IMG/VR virus record: IMGVR_UViG_3300024265_002405
Coordinates: 1 to 26,455 of that record
DNA: 26,455 nucleotides
Direction: 5' to 3' (one strand)
DNA from: a virus
The notes below the pieces were generated by a model. The model had not been told where the DNA came from and did not search any database. It was given only the letters and a program-made list of their open reading frames with translations. Of this stretch, positions 6,009 through 14,300 are shown piece after piece (the stretch's first letter is position 1; each line of letters opens with the position of its first letter). The translations under genes and the position numbers were made by a program.

Positions 6009-6472
6009 TGACACCAAAACAATGCGACAAAAGACTTCGGGTACTACGAGAAGAGCAGCGACATCATGTAATTGCCCCGATTAAAGCAGATGAACGCGCA
6101 GCTTTTTACGTAAAAAACCTCTGGATTCATAAATTCGAGACAGACCCACACCGAACTTACGCGCATTCAATGCCTACACAAGTTTCTTTTTATGCTGCAG
6201 ATCTCGGCACCATATCTTACGACGACTTTTTTTACTGTATAACACTCGATGACATGGAATTTATCGAGTACGTCGTAAGAAGATTCTTGGAAGTTTGTGG
6301 GCAATCGTTCTACGAGACCCCAATCATGCCTGCCAGTTCTGCCCCTGGGACCGAACTCAGGACTGTACCGTCATCGTTGCTAGCGTTGTTAATGACTAAT
6401 GCTATGATGGTACAATTCCATACGCTTCTGGTAGCAGCTTGTGATATGGAGAAAATTAAGGAGGCAAGTTAA
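6008..6472 (+). CDS. paralogue A of a three-gene unknown family, 154 aa
   Basis: First of three tandem relatives. Shared landmarks are the start 'MTPKQCDKRL', an 'LW.H.F' about 45 residues in, a 'VSF' strand, 'SYDDFFYCITLDDMEFIEYV' in the middle and a helical C-terminus with 'TNAMMVQF'. The family looks soluble, acidic and mixed alpha/beta, without an enzyme motif I recognise. Start and stop overlap the neighbours by one to two bases. Function is unknown; duplicated small genes in early phage operons are often host-takeover or anti-defence proteins, which is inference only. Confidence 0.75.
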   Translation: MTPKQCDKRLRVLREEQRHHVIAPIKADERAAFYVKNLWIHKFETDPHRTYAHSMPTQVSFYAADLGTISYDDFFYCITLDDMEFIEYVVRRFLEVCGQSFYETPIMPASSAPGTELRTVPSSLLALLMTNAMMVQFHTLLVAACDMEKIKEAS

Positions 6473-6897
6473 TGACACCAAAACAATGCGAAGAACAATT
6501 ACAAGAGCTATTGGGGAGCGAAAACAAACCCCTCCCAACTGGCCAAAATGAGCTTAAATGCCTCTATGCAGAGATATTGTGGTACCACCATTTCCAAAGA
6601 GACCAAACCAAACCGCTTCTTGGCAAACCATTAGAGGTTTCTTTTTGCAGCACATTCATGGAACATCATTCATATGACGACTTTTTTTACTGCGTGACCC
6701 CAGACGGCATAGACTTCATTGAGTACGTCATGGGTATTATCACAAATAGTAATTTTGTCTTGGAACTAGATTCTTATAGCCTTTTAAAAGACGCATTTGC
6801 CAGGACGCTGCTGATGGCGAACATGATGAAAACACGATACCAGGAACTCTGGGCAGCAGCATACGACATAGCCATAGCAAAGGGGGTAGCAGAATGA
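6472..6897 (+). CDS. paralogue B of a three-gene unknown family, 141 aa
   Basis: The second copy keeps 'MTPKQCEEQL', 'LWYHHF', 'VSF', 'SYDDFFYCVTPDGIDFIEYV' and 'MANMMKTRY'. It is the closer relative of copy A in the central motif, while the N-terminal loop and C-terminus differ strongly. Translation is coupled on both sides (TAATG upstream, ATGA downstream). An AAGGAGG site for this gene lies within copy A. No known family is recognised. Confidence 0.75.
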   Translation: MTPKQCEEQLQELLGSENKPLPTGQNELKCLYAEILWYHHFQRDQTKPLLGKPLEVSFCSTFMEHHSYDDFFYCVTPDGIDFIEYVMGIITNSNFVLELDSYSLLKDAFARTLLMANMMKTRYQELWAAAYDIAIAKGVAE

Positions 6898-7313
6898 CAC
6901 CAGAACAATGTGAAGAACGAATGCACGGCTTGCTTGGATGTAACCAAAATGAAACAAAACTTTATTGCAGCAAACCAGTACTCCCAGAAGACCCTGACTT
7001 GCTAGCGAGCATGTACGTTGAAGTGCTCTGGGATCATCGTTTTTATGCCGAAGAGACACAACAGACCCTAGAGGACGTCCCTCTAACTGTTTCTTTCAGA
7101 AGTGCAGGTAGCAACAGAAGCTTTTTTAAATACTTAACTGATGACGATCTGGATCTCGTCACCTATGTCCTGGACACATACGACAGGTGTATGTATCACG
7201 GCGATTTCATATATTGTAGCTCTGCTTCGAGTGTGATGAAGAAGGCTCTAAAAATGTCACACTTCATGGTTACAAGAATGCGGGCTAAGGAGGCCAAATG
7301 CCATCAACAATAG
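6894..7313 (+). CDS. paralogue C of a three-gene unknown family, 139 aa
   Basis: The third and most divergent copy: 'MTPEQCEERM' at the start, 'LWDHRF', 'LTVSF' and a diverged central motif 'SFFKYLTDDDLDLVTYV' in which the Tyr-Asp-Asp-Phe-Phe-Tyr core is altered. The C-terminus keeps 'MSHFMVTRM', parallel to the other copies. It overlaps the RecT-like gene by 16 bases. The conserved Met-Thr-Pro-x-Gln-Cys start in all three is unusual and may be a functional N-terminus. Confidence 0.75.
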   Translation: MTPEQCEERMHGLLGCNQNETKLYCSKPVLPEDPDLLASMYVEVLWDHRFYAEETQQTLEDVPLTVSFRSAGSNRSFFKYLTDDDLDLVTYVLDTYDRCMYHGDFIYCSSASSVMKKALKMSHFMVTRMRAKEAKCHQQ

Positions 7314-8164
7314 AGGTACCCACGACAGTTGACGAAGTAAAGGCTTTAGCTAACCTTTACTTTCAAGCTTCTCACGTCAAATCTAAGCACAAGAGTACAG
7401 GAAACGTAGCCTACGTTATCCTGTACTGCATAGAGCATAAGATCAACATCACAGAGGGCTTGCAGTTTATTTATTTGATAGGGGACAAGCTAGCATCACA
7501 AGCAGAATTGATGCTATCCCTTGTGTATAGGTCAAAAGAGGTCGCGGTGTTCAATGAGGAAATAATAGGAGATTTCAAAGACGGGACTGCGAAAGCCGTG
7601 TGCATGATCCAACGTACAGGATTCGACAAAAAAGAATTCACATTTTCCATAGCCGACGCAAAAACCGCGAATTTGTGGAATAGAAACAATATTTGGAAAC
7701 AGTACCCGTATAGGATGTTGAAAATGCGCGCGAGAACGTTCGCGCTTAAAGATACATTCTCTGACGTTTTAGGAGGCCTAACTTCAATCGAAGAGGCTAC
7801 TGACATAATAACGCACAAAGAGGACAGCAAGCCCAAAACCATCACAACGCCAAAGCCTGTACAAATCGAACAGCACATGCCACTTAAGATATCTGCAAGA
7901 CCAGAAGTTGCGCAGGCAACACAACCAGAACTTATCAAGGCGCCTGAAGTGTATACGGCTGCGATGTTCGACGAAAAATACATCATAGACAGCAAAGGCA
8001 ACTTCCATATGTCCTCTGGAATAACGCTACTCAAGGGGGAAATAGCCGATATGAAAGACATGACTGACAAAGAGAAAAAAGTATACTACGCCGATAAAAC
8101 ATCGGATTCCATAGGGACTTCCAACGAATACACTGAACTTTTTCCAGTAAGTGAGGACAAATAA
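7298..8164 (+). CDS. RecT/Bet-like single-strand annealing protein
   Basis: A 288-residue protein with the signature of phage RecT/Redbeta-type annealing proteins: around residues 131-168 it reads 'NNIWKQYPYRMLKMRARTF' followed by 'ALKDTFSDVLGGLTSIEEA', the family's 'W..YP.RML.MRA..FA..D.F.D.L.G....EE' core. The C-terminal third is Pro/Thr/Lys-rich and looks like a flexible tail. Such proteins anneal single-stranded DNA during phage recombination, usually with a partner exonuclease; none is obvious beside it, although the YycJ-like hydrolase is a distant candidate. An AAGGAGG site precedes the ATG. Fold confidence is good, exact subfamily less so. Confidence 0.8.
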   Translation: MPSTIEVPTTVDEVKALANLYFQASHVKSKHKSTGNVAYVILYCIEHKINITEGLQFIYLIGDKLASQAELMLSLVYRSKEVAVFNEEIIGDFKDGTAKAVCMIQRTGFDKKEFTFSIADAKTANLWNRNNIWKQYPYRMLKMRARTFALKDTFSDVLGGLTSIEEATDIITHKEDSKPKTITTPKPVQIEQHMPLKISARPEVAQATQPELIKAPEVYTAAMFDEKYIIDSKGNFHMSSGITLLKGEIADMKDMTDKEKKVYYADKTSDSIGTSNEYTELFPVSEDK

Positions 8165-8902
8165 ATGGACACGAAAATTTGGCATAGATTCGAGACAACC
8201 AGGTTCATGTCTTTGATGCACCAGCACTCTAACTACCACATTGGCATGTGGTTCAGGGTTTATTGCACTTTGGCAGACAACAGAGAGCCATGGAGAGCGG
8301 CTTTTGACCTACAAACATGGTCAAGGGTTGTTGGAGAGCCGGCTAACATAACAAAAAGATTCTTGGCCTACATGGATAGTAAGATCAACGACATGAGGGT
8401 CTCTACAGAGATCAGCACCACGGGGAAAATCACGTACTTAGTTGTAGACGAGTACCACGCTCTCCTAGAGGAGAGCAAACAAGTCCTAAGCAGCACATCA
8501 ATGAGGTCAGTTCGTAGTACTCTAGGGATGAATAGAAAAAAAATGAAGGACGAGATCATAGGAGCGTACCACCCTGCCAAAATAGAGTTCCAACGGCCTA
8601 TGTTTGAAAAACATTTTACGTTAGTAATGCGGGATACTAGCAGAGAAGAGACGTTTCAGGATGCGAAGATCGAAGTAGAAAAAAACAAACATCAAGAGAT
8701 TCTTTCCTATATACACTGGCTTTCAACTACACCAAAATGGATCGAGGACGGCGGGATTTTTCTACTCGGTTTAGGGAAGTTCATGCAAGCTAGGCCATGG
8801 GATTACGACAAGAGATATACGGAACCGATAGACCCAGGTGTAAGCGCTAAGGACACTATAACTGCCCAAATAGAGGCTGAGGCTCTACAATGCAAAAACT
8901 AG
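8165..8902 (+). CDS. putative replication initiation protein
   Basis: A 245-residue basic protein immediately upstream of, and overlapping, the DnaC-like loader by 13 bases. That is the place of phage replication initiators (lambda O, DnaD-like or DnaT-like). The N-terminus 'KIWHRFETTRFMSLMHQHSN' is followed by segments that could form a winged helix, and the C-terminus ('ARPWDYDKRYTEPID') looks extended. I do not recognise a named family from sequence alone, so the role rests on context. It starts one base after the RecT-like stop. Confidence 0.55.
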   Translation: MDTKIWHRFETTRFMSLMHQHSNYHIGMWFRVYCTLADNREPWRAAFDLQTWSRVVGEPANITKRFLAYMDSKINDMRVSTEISTTGKITYLVVDEYHALLEESKQVLSSTSMRSVRSTLGMNRKKMKDEIIGAYHPAKIEFQRPMFEKHFTLVMRDTSREETFQDAKIEVEKNKHQEILSYIHWLSTTPKWIEDGGIFLLGLGKFMQARPWDYDKRYTEPIDPGVSAKDTITAQIEAEALQCKN

Positions 8903-9651
8903 ACTTCATAAAGACACTAGACCGAATACGGTCTAGTGTTGAATCCGGAGACAAAACGTATCTGCCGTATTCAAAAAAAGAGATCGAATCTTTTCAAGAG
9001 GCAGAAAACCAGGACAAAATAAGGCAGAGCATATTAAAGGCAGGATTATACGCTTTGACCAAACCCAAGATGCTTAAAGATGTAAAACCTAAAAACAATC
9101 AACAACAGGTCATGATCTCTAGGCTGCTCAAATGGGACATTATGGCTACTTTCAGATTGCCGTATTTATATGGCACTCCGGGCACCGGCAAGAGCTACAT
9201 CGCCATGAGGCTAGCCTACACCCTTCTAACTAAGGGCATAGAAAATGTATCCATATTGAGCATGTCGGAGTTTCTTATAAAGTACAGGCAATTTGACAAC
9301 AACGCCACATTCTCTGCCTTTAGTGACCCTACCGTACTAATCATCGATGATTTTTGTGCGCACAATTCAACCAGGGTTATAACTGAAATACTTCACGCTG
9401 GCATTGATTACAGGTTGAGACATAAAAAACCCACTATGATAACCAGCAATATCCCCGCAAACAAAATAAGTGATTTTTTGTTCTCGTCTGCTCGTAGATC
9501 TGAAGTGAGCAAAAGCATCTGCGACGCGATTGAAGATCGCATATTTGAACTGTGTTTGTTAAGCACGTTCAGTTTTACTAGTATCCGTGAAACGGAGGCC
9601 TTAGCGCGGGTCACCGACAATAAACCTCAATTAAACCGTGAAGGAGATTAA
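8890..9651 (+). CDS. DnaC/IstB-like AAA+ helicase loader
   Basis: A 253-residue ATPase of the DnaC/DnaI/IstB group. Walker A is 'GTPGTGKS' at residues 95-102, Walker B 'VLIIDDF' at 149-155, and a sensor-like 'TSN' follows at 185-187. A helical N-terminal region of about 80 residues would contact the helicase. It loads the replicative helicase at the phage origin, with the upstream gene as likely initiator; no phage DnaB-type helicase is seen, so the host enzyme is probably recruited. A perfect inverted repeat lies inside its 5' coding region. Confidence 0.88.
   Translation: MQKLDFIKTLDRIRSSVESGDKTYLPYSKKEIESFQEAENQDKIRQSILKAGLYALTKPKMLKDVKPKNNQQQVMISRLLKWDIMATFRLPYLYGTPGTGKSYIAMRLAYTLLTKGIENVSILSMSEFLIKYRQFDNNATFSAFSDPTVLIIDDFCAHNSTRVITEILHAGIDYRLRHKKPTMITSNIPANKISDFLFSSARRSEVSKSICDAIEDRIFELCLLSTFSFTSIRETEALARVTDNKPQLNREGD
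8914..8939. repeat. perfect inverted repeat inside the loader gene
   Basis: ACACTAGACCG and its exact complement CGGTCTAGTGT flank AATA. This gives an 11-base-pair stem with a tetraloop at codons about 9-17 of the loader. It lies in the replication module, so it may be part of an origin, or an RNA hairpin that limits loader translation. No T-run follows. Confidence 0.55.
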
Positions 9652-9653
9652 CA

Positions 9654-10001
9654 ATGCAACAAGCATTTACAGAAGCACTTAAGATAAAGAAAAAACAAGT
9701 ACAATATGAGTTAGAACACCTTCTTACTGCTGAGGAACCGGTATGCCCTATGGTGGCTAGCTTTAAAGTAGCCTTACATAGTTGGTGCCTAGACGAAACG
9801 ATTTTTGACAAATTAAGAGGTTTGGGCTTCGGCATAGTCTATGTAATCAAACGAAACAAATTCGTAATATCAGTAGACCAACAGTGCGATTCCGAAGATC
9901 ACCAACTGCTTTATGCAGAAGTATGGACTTTTGTGCGAGAAAACAAAGAAGCTTTAAAAGACATCGCATTAGCATACATGCTTTCTGAGCGCGGATTTTA
10001 A
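9654..10001 (+). CDS. uncharacterised phage protein, 115 aa
   Basis: A small acidic alpha/beta protein placed between the loader and RusA. It begins with a Lys-rich helix ('ALKIKKKQVQYELEHLL') and contains 'LRGLGFGIVYVIKRNKFVIS', which reads as a helix followed by two strands. An AAGGAGA site precedes the ATG, and the gene starts two bases after the loader stop. It may take part in replication or recombination by position. No family is recognised. Confidence 0.7.
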   Translation: MQQAFTEALKIKKKQVQYELEHLLTAEEPVCPMVASFKVALHSWCLDETIFDKLRGLGFGIVYVIKRNKFVISVDQQCDSEDHQLLYAEVWTFVRENKEALKDIALAYMLSERGF

Positions 10002-10029
10002 CACATAAATCTCAAAGGAATCGAATATT

Positions 10030-10449
10030 ATGGGTAACTACCAGGAGTTCACTCTCCTTGACGACAAGATGCCAGGATTCAACGAAGTTCTGGACGCTGC
10101 CAAATCTTTTGGGACTCGAACAACCAAAAAATTGGCGAATAGTTACACCGGAATGAAGAGAAACTGGATGTTGAGGATTACGGATGTACTTAAAAAGGAA
10201 AAAATTCACCCGATAGAGACAATATACCTCTCTATGCTATGGCTAGAGCCGAACAAAAGACGAGACCCAGACAATATCGCATCATTCATCAAGTTCATCC
10301 TGGATGGCTTACAGGCTGGTGGGATAATAAAAAACGATGGATGGGCGCAGGTTAAGGGCTGGGAAAACAGGTTTGTAATTTCACAAAAAAGAGGGGTCAC
10401 AGTGAGGATATACGATGCTGCAAAAAGATATAATCTTAAAGGAATTTAA
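10030..10449 (+). CDS. rusA: RusA-type Holliday junction resolvase
   Basis: A 139-residue protein with the RusA core: 'NKRRDPDNIASFIKFILDGL' at about residues 75-94, then 'AGGIIKNDGW'. The acidic residues Asp79, Asp81, Asp92 and Asp103 occupy the family's metal-binding positions, and the length is typical. RusA-family nucleases cut four-way junctions made during phage recombination and replication and can debranch DNA before packaging. The gene overlaps the following XRE gene by 35 bases. An AAAGGAA site precedes the ATG. Confidence 0.85.
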   Translation: MGNYQEFTLLDDKMPGFNEVLDAAKSFGTRTTKKLANSYTGMKRNWMLRITDVLKKEKIHPIETIYLSMLWLEPNKRRDPDNIASFIKFILDGLQAGGIIKNDGWAQVKGWENRFVISQKRGVTVRIYDAAKRYNLKGI

Positions 10450-10687
10450 GGAACGGTTCGGCGATAATATACGTGCGTTGCGAGCAGCCTCTGGGCTTAC
10501 AGGAGAGGAGTTCTCAACGTCAATAGGGGTGTCAAGGAACCATTTATATAGCTTGGAGAACGGACAGGCCCATGGGATCGTGCTTAGTGGCCTATATTAT
10601 TTAAATAACAAGATAAGCGTGCATAAATTGATGGAAGATGACCTGTATTTGGACATAATCTACAAAAAAATAAAGCATACGAAATGA
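10415..10687 (+). CDS. third XRE-family HTH regulator
   Basis: A 90-residue protein with a Cro/C1-type HTH from about residue 14: 'FGDNIRALRAASGLTGEEFS', 'TSIGVSRNHLYSLENGQAHG'. It is not a close relative of the pair at 4767-5465. It starts inside rusA after a GAGGA site and ends with ATGA into the terminase nuclease gene. This position, between replication and head genes, suits a switch to late expression, but that is inference. Confidence 0.8.
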   Translation: MLQKDIILKEFKERFGDNIRALRAASGLTGEEFSTSIGVSRNHLYSLENGQAHGIVLSGLYYLNNKISVHKLMEDDLYLDIIYKKIKHTK

Positions 10688-11292
10688 ATACCTCAACGAT
10701 AATAATCGGATTGGATTTAGGTCAACAGAACGATTACACTGTCTTATCAGTCCTGGAGATGGATCGCACAGTCCTGCAAAGCTCCGGTGTTATCTACAAC
10801 TTGATTTATCTTAAAAGATTCCCCCTAAAAACAACGTACCCTACGCTTGTTAATTGGGTAGCTTGGTTTATAAAAAAAACATTTATGAATTCTGGATATC
10901 TTTTGGTTGTGGATTGCACAGGAGTCGGCAGGCCGATAGTGGACATGCTCAGAGAAAACGACCTTGATCTACTATCACTGACGATAACAGGAGGCACACA
11001 ATGTAACTGGCGAAAAGGCAAAGAAGTAAGTGTCCCCAAAAAAGAACTAATATCAAGCCTACAAGCAGTAATACAAAGTTACAGAATAAAGATAGCATCG
11101 GATATAGACCACCTAGAAGCATTAAAAAAAGAGTTCTTAAACTTCAAAGCACGAATAACTTCATCAGCTAAGTCCCAGTTTTCAGCGGAATCATGGTGCC
11201 ACGATGATATTGTCTTGTCAATAAGTTTCGCTACATGGTATGGTGAATATGCGTCACGGAAAGGTAGAAAACTAAGAATAATAACAGGATAA
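10684..11292 (+). CDS. stand-alone terminase large-subunit nuclease domain
   Basis: A 202-residue RNase H-fold protein matching the C-terminal nuclease half of phage TerL: 'GLDLGQQNDYT' (Asp11 and Asp17), 'LLVVDCTGVGRPIVDML' with Asp77, 'VPKKELISSLQ', and 'WCHDDIVLSISFATW' with Asp174 and Asp175. These are the metal-binding acids that cut concatemers during packaging. No Walker ATPase half precedes it; the frame begins cleanly at an ATGA junction. The ATPase must be encoded elsewhere, or this is a split or specialised form. Position just before the head genes supports a packaging role. Confidence 0.82.
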   Translation: MNTSTIIIGLDLGQQNDYTVLSVLEMDRTVLQSSGVIYNLIYLKRFPLKTTYPTLVNWVAWFIKKTFMNSGYLLVVDCTGVGRPIVDMLRENDLDLLSLTITGGTQCNWRKGKEVSVPKKELISSLQAVIQSYRIKIASDIDHLEALKKEFLNFKARITSSAKSQFSAESWCHDDIVLSISFATWYGEYASRKGRKLRIITG

Positions 11293-11304
11293 CGGGGGCT
11301 CATT

Positions 11305-14300
11305 ATGGGAATACCAGGACTAGGTTTATTAACTTCTGAATTAGTATCTACAATAATTCTACCATGGGTAGGAGGCATAGAGATGGCTGGCATAGCTGCA
11401 GGTGCAGCTGGTTTGACGCTTGTCTTTTTCGCGGAGGTTATGATTTTGCCTATGTTAATCACACTCGTCCTTGTTGGTGGTGCTGTATTCCTCGGTGGGT
11501 TAGCCGGTGGAGCACTCGGTGGCTTACTTACCGGAATCGGTTGGGGCAGCAGCGGATCAAGAATAGCCATACCGTCCTTAACTGGTGTAAAAATACCAAC
11601 GACATCAACGATAACTCCTTTTTGGGATCCAAGTTGGGATCCAAACTCTGATTTGCTACCCCCGCCTGACCTTCCAGACCCTGATGACGATTGGGATCCA
11701 AAAAGATGCGATGTTAAAATACCGGATTTAGACATCACAACAAAAGACATCAACGATGCAAGGTACCTTGTAAGCAAATTAACTCAAGGGTCTGGTGAAG
11801 GAGCGGTACTATTGACGCTAGCCCCGCAAGCAGTCAGAGAATTGGTTTCTGGGTGGGGTCAACGTCAAGTGAACTTAGTTGGGCCTGTTTTCGATCAAAA
11901 CACAGGAACGTGGAGACCACAACTAACAGGAGACAAAGCAACGTACTTGCACCAACAATATAACGTAGAAGGTCTACGTCCAGCACCCGATGCTACATTA
12001 CGATTGCACGCCGACACTCCACAAGACGCATTCACAAGCTTTCCAGACCCACAGTCCGGCAACCCATACTTAGACAGGTTAGTTATGCGAGGACTTCAGA
12101 CAATAGAACCAGGGCCAGACGGGTTACCCCAAACGTATCAACCACATCCTATTGTGTTAATTAGAACACCTGAAGGCAACCTAAAAACTCTGTTAGTTAG
12201 GACAGGAAATGACTACCTAAACGTCTTGTTAGACAGAGGTGTGCAAACATTACAAGACTTGCCTCCATACGACCCCCACGACCCTCTAGAATTAAAAATA
12301 ACCGAACTACAACTTGGATACGAAGAACTCGTGAAGCTTCCACCGGAAGACAAGATCAGCAGAACAACCGAGGCGCGTATACAAGCATTGAGAGGAAACG
12401 TAACACCAGAGTTAGAAGTGCTTTTAACTCGAGATCCTGCAGAAGTAGTCATTGACATGAGTGCTTTGACAATCGGGGAAATAGCTCAAAAGTTGATATC
12501 ACTCCCCACTCCAACACGTATACCAATCGAAACACCAATCCCAGACGCTAAAACTTTACAAACCCCTCAAGGCAAACTTAAATATATAGACCAACGTATT
12601 AAAGAATTAACTGAAAGAATGTTCAAAGAAGGCGAGGATATCGACAAGGCAGAGTATGAAGAATTACAAAGCCTTTTGAAAATACAAGATGCGCCAGAAG
12701 CACCGCCATTGCCAACTGAAAAACCAACGGCCAAGAAACCACTGAAACCGTACAAAATCGCCAGGAGAACCAAAATAAAGCTAGCCAGAAACGAACGCAA
12801 GATGGCTAGGTTTTACAAAAAAGCAGCCAAGTTACGAGCGAAAGAAGACAAGGAGAAAGCCAAGGATAGAAAGAGGATATCCCAAACATGGAAAAAGAAA
12901 GACGACCGATGGAGTCGAGAAGTTGTACCACAGGCAGAAAAGCCACAGCCACAGACGCAAGAGATCCCAGAAGCTCCGGAAATAGATCCTGGTTCATATT
13001 ACATCTCTAAAAGTGGCAAACTTGTATATAAGTTGTTCGGTGGCGGAAAGACAAAGAAAGAGACTCAAGAAGCAATAGATGACTTGCAAGATCAGTTGGA
13101 TATATTGAACGACGACACCCAAGAAGAAACAGAAAACGTTGAAAAAACAACAGTAACTAAGCAACAACGAAAAAATGACGTATCTAAAAAAGCTTTTTTA
13201 AGAAGACAAATCGCAAGATTAAGAAGAGACCTTCAGCCAGCAGAAACAGAAGCACCAATATTCGACGTAAATCTATTCTTCCAAGACACAATACAAACAC
13301 CGAACCAACAACCAGTAACAACGTCATTTGCGCAACAAATGCTCGATCTAGCAGTAACAAGGAGACGCGAAGCAGAAGCCAATGCAGCAGAAGACCAGGC
13401 AAATCTAGCAATGGTAAGAAGAGGCGAAGCAGCAGCTAAGCGAGAAACTAACCGTCGTAGGAAAGAAGCCCTTACAAGGGCGGCCATGGACATGATGGAC
13501 ATGACTTTGACCTTTCTCGGCCCGGAGATGGATCGGCTCCGGACCCAAATTATAGACTCGTCGCCAAGTAAATTATTAAGCCTTAATCTTCCTTTACTAG
13601 AGACTTTCTGGCGGTGGTATCGAGATTACACACACCGAGGGGCTTTGGTGAATCTAGCCCTCCCGATACCTGCTCCCTCTGTAGAGGAGGAGTACGATTC
13701 AGATGGTGAATCTGAATTTGATTCAGATGATGACACAACTCAAGAACCTGTGTACTTCAAAGACTACGATCCAGACGACGATCTTGACCCTAGCCAATTC
13801 TACAGATCAAAAGACGGGACAATTCTACGTAAACTGAAAGGTGGTGGCAAGACAAAGAAGAAAACTCAGGACGCAATAGATCATCTTCAAGATCAGTTGG
13901 ATAGATTGGACGACGATACTACAGAAGAAACAGAAAATATTGAAAAAACAACTGAAACTACGAAGCAACGAAAACAGTTAGCACGAAGAAAATTTTTATT
14001 ACAAAGACAAATTATACTATTAAGAAGGCAAATCGCGAAATCAAAAGAAGTACAAGTCCAGGAATCTGTTCAAACAGAAACACAAAGACCTGAGTTTGAC
14101 GTAAATTTATTTTTCCAGGATACGAACCAGATGCCTGCCCAGCAACTATTTCTAACCCCCGAAGCCCAAGGTTATTGGGGCATGTTTAAACTCTTCGGGA
14201 AAAAAACAAAACCTAGTCCTTCTGATTTCTATAGAAAAAGAGACGAGGATCGGAAAACAGCTGCTCCTTGGAAAAAACGAGCGATTGCTAGACGAGATAC

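Noticed and set aside
7471-8070. 199-codon open frame on the minus strand
   Set aside because: It lies wholly antisense to the RecT-like gene, which has clear family motifs.
11079-11777. 232-codon open frame on the minus strand
   Set aside because: It spans the terminase nuclease and the start of the giant gene in antisense; its Ser/Pro composition is a shadow effect.
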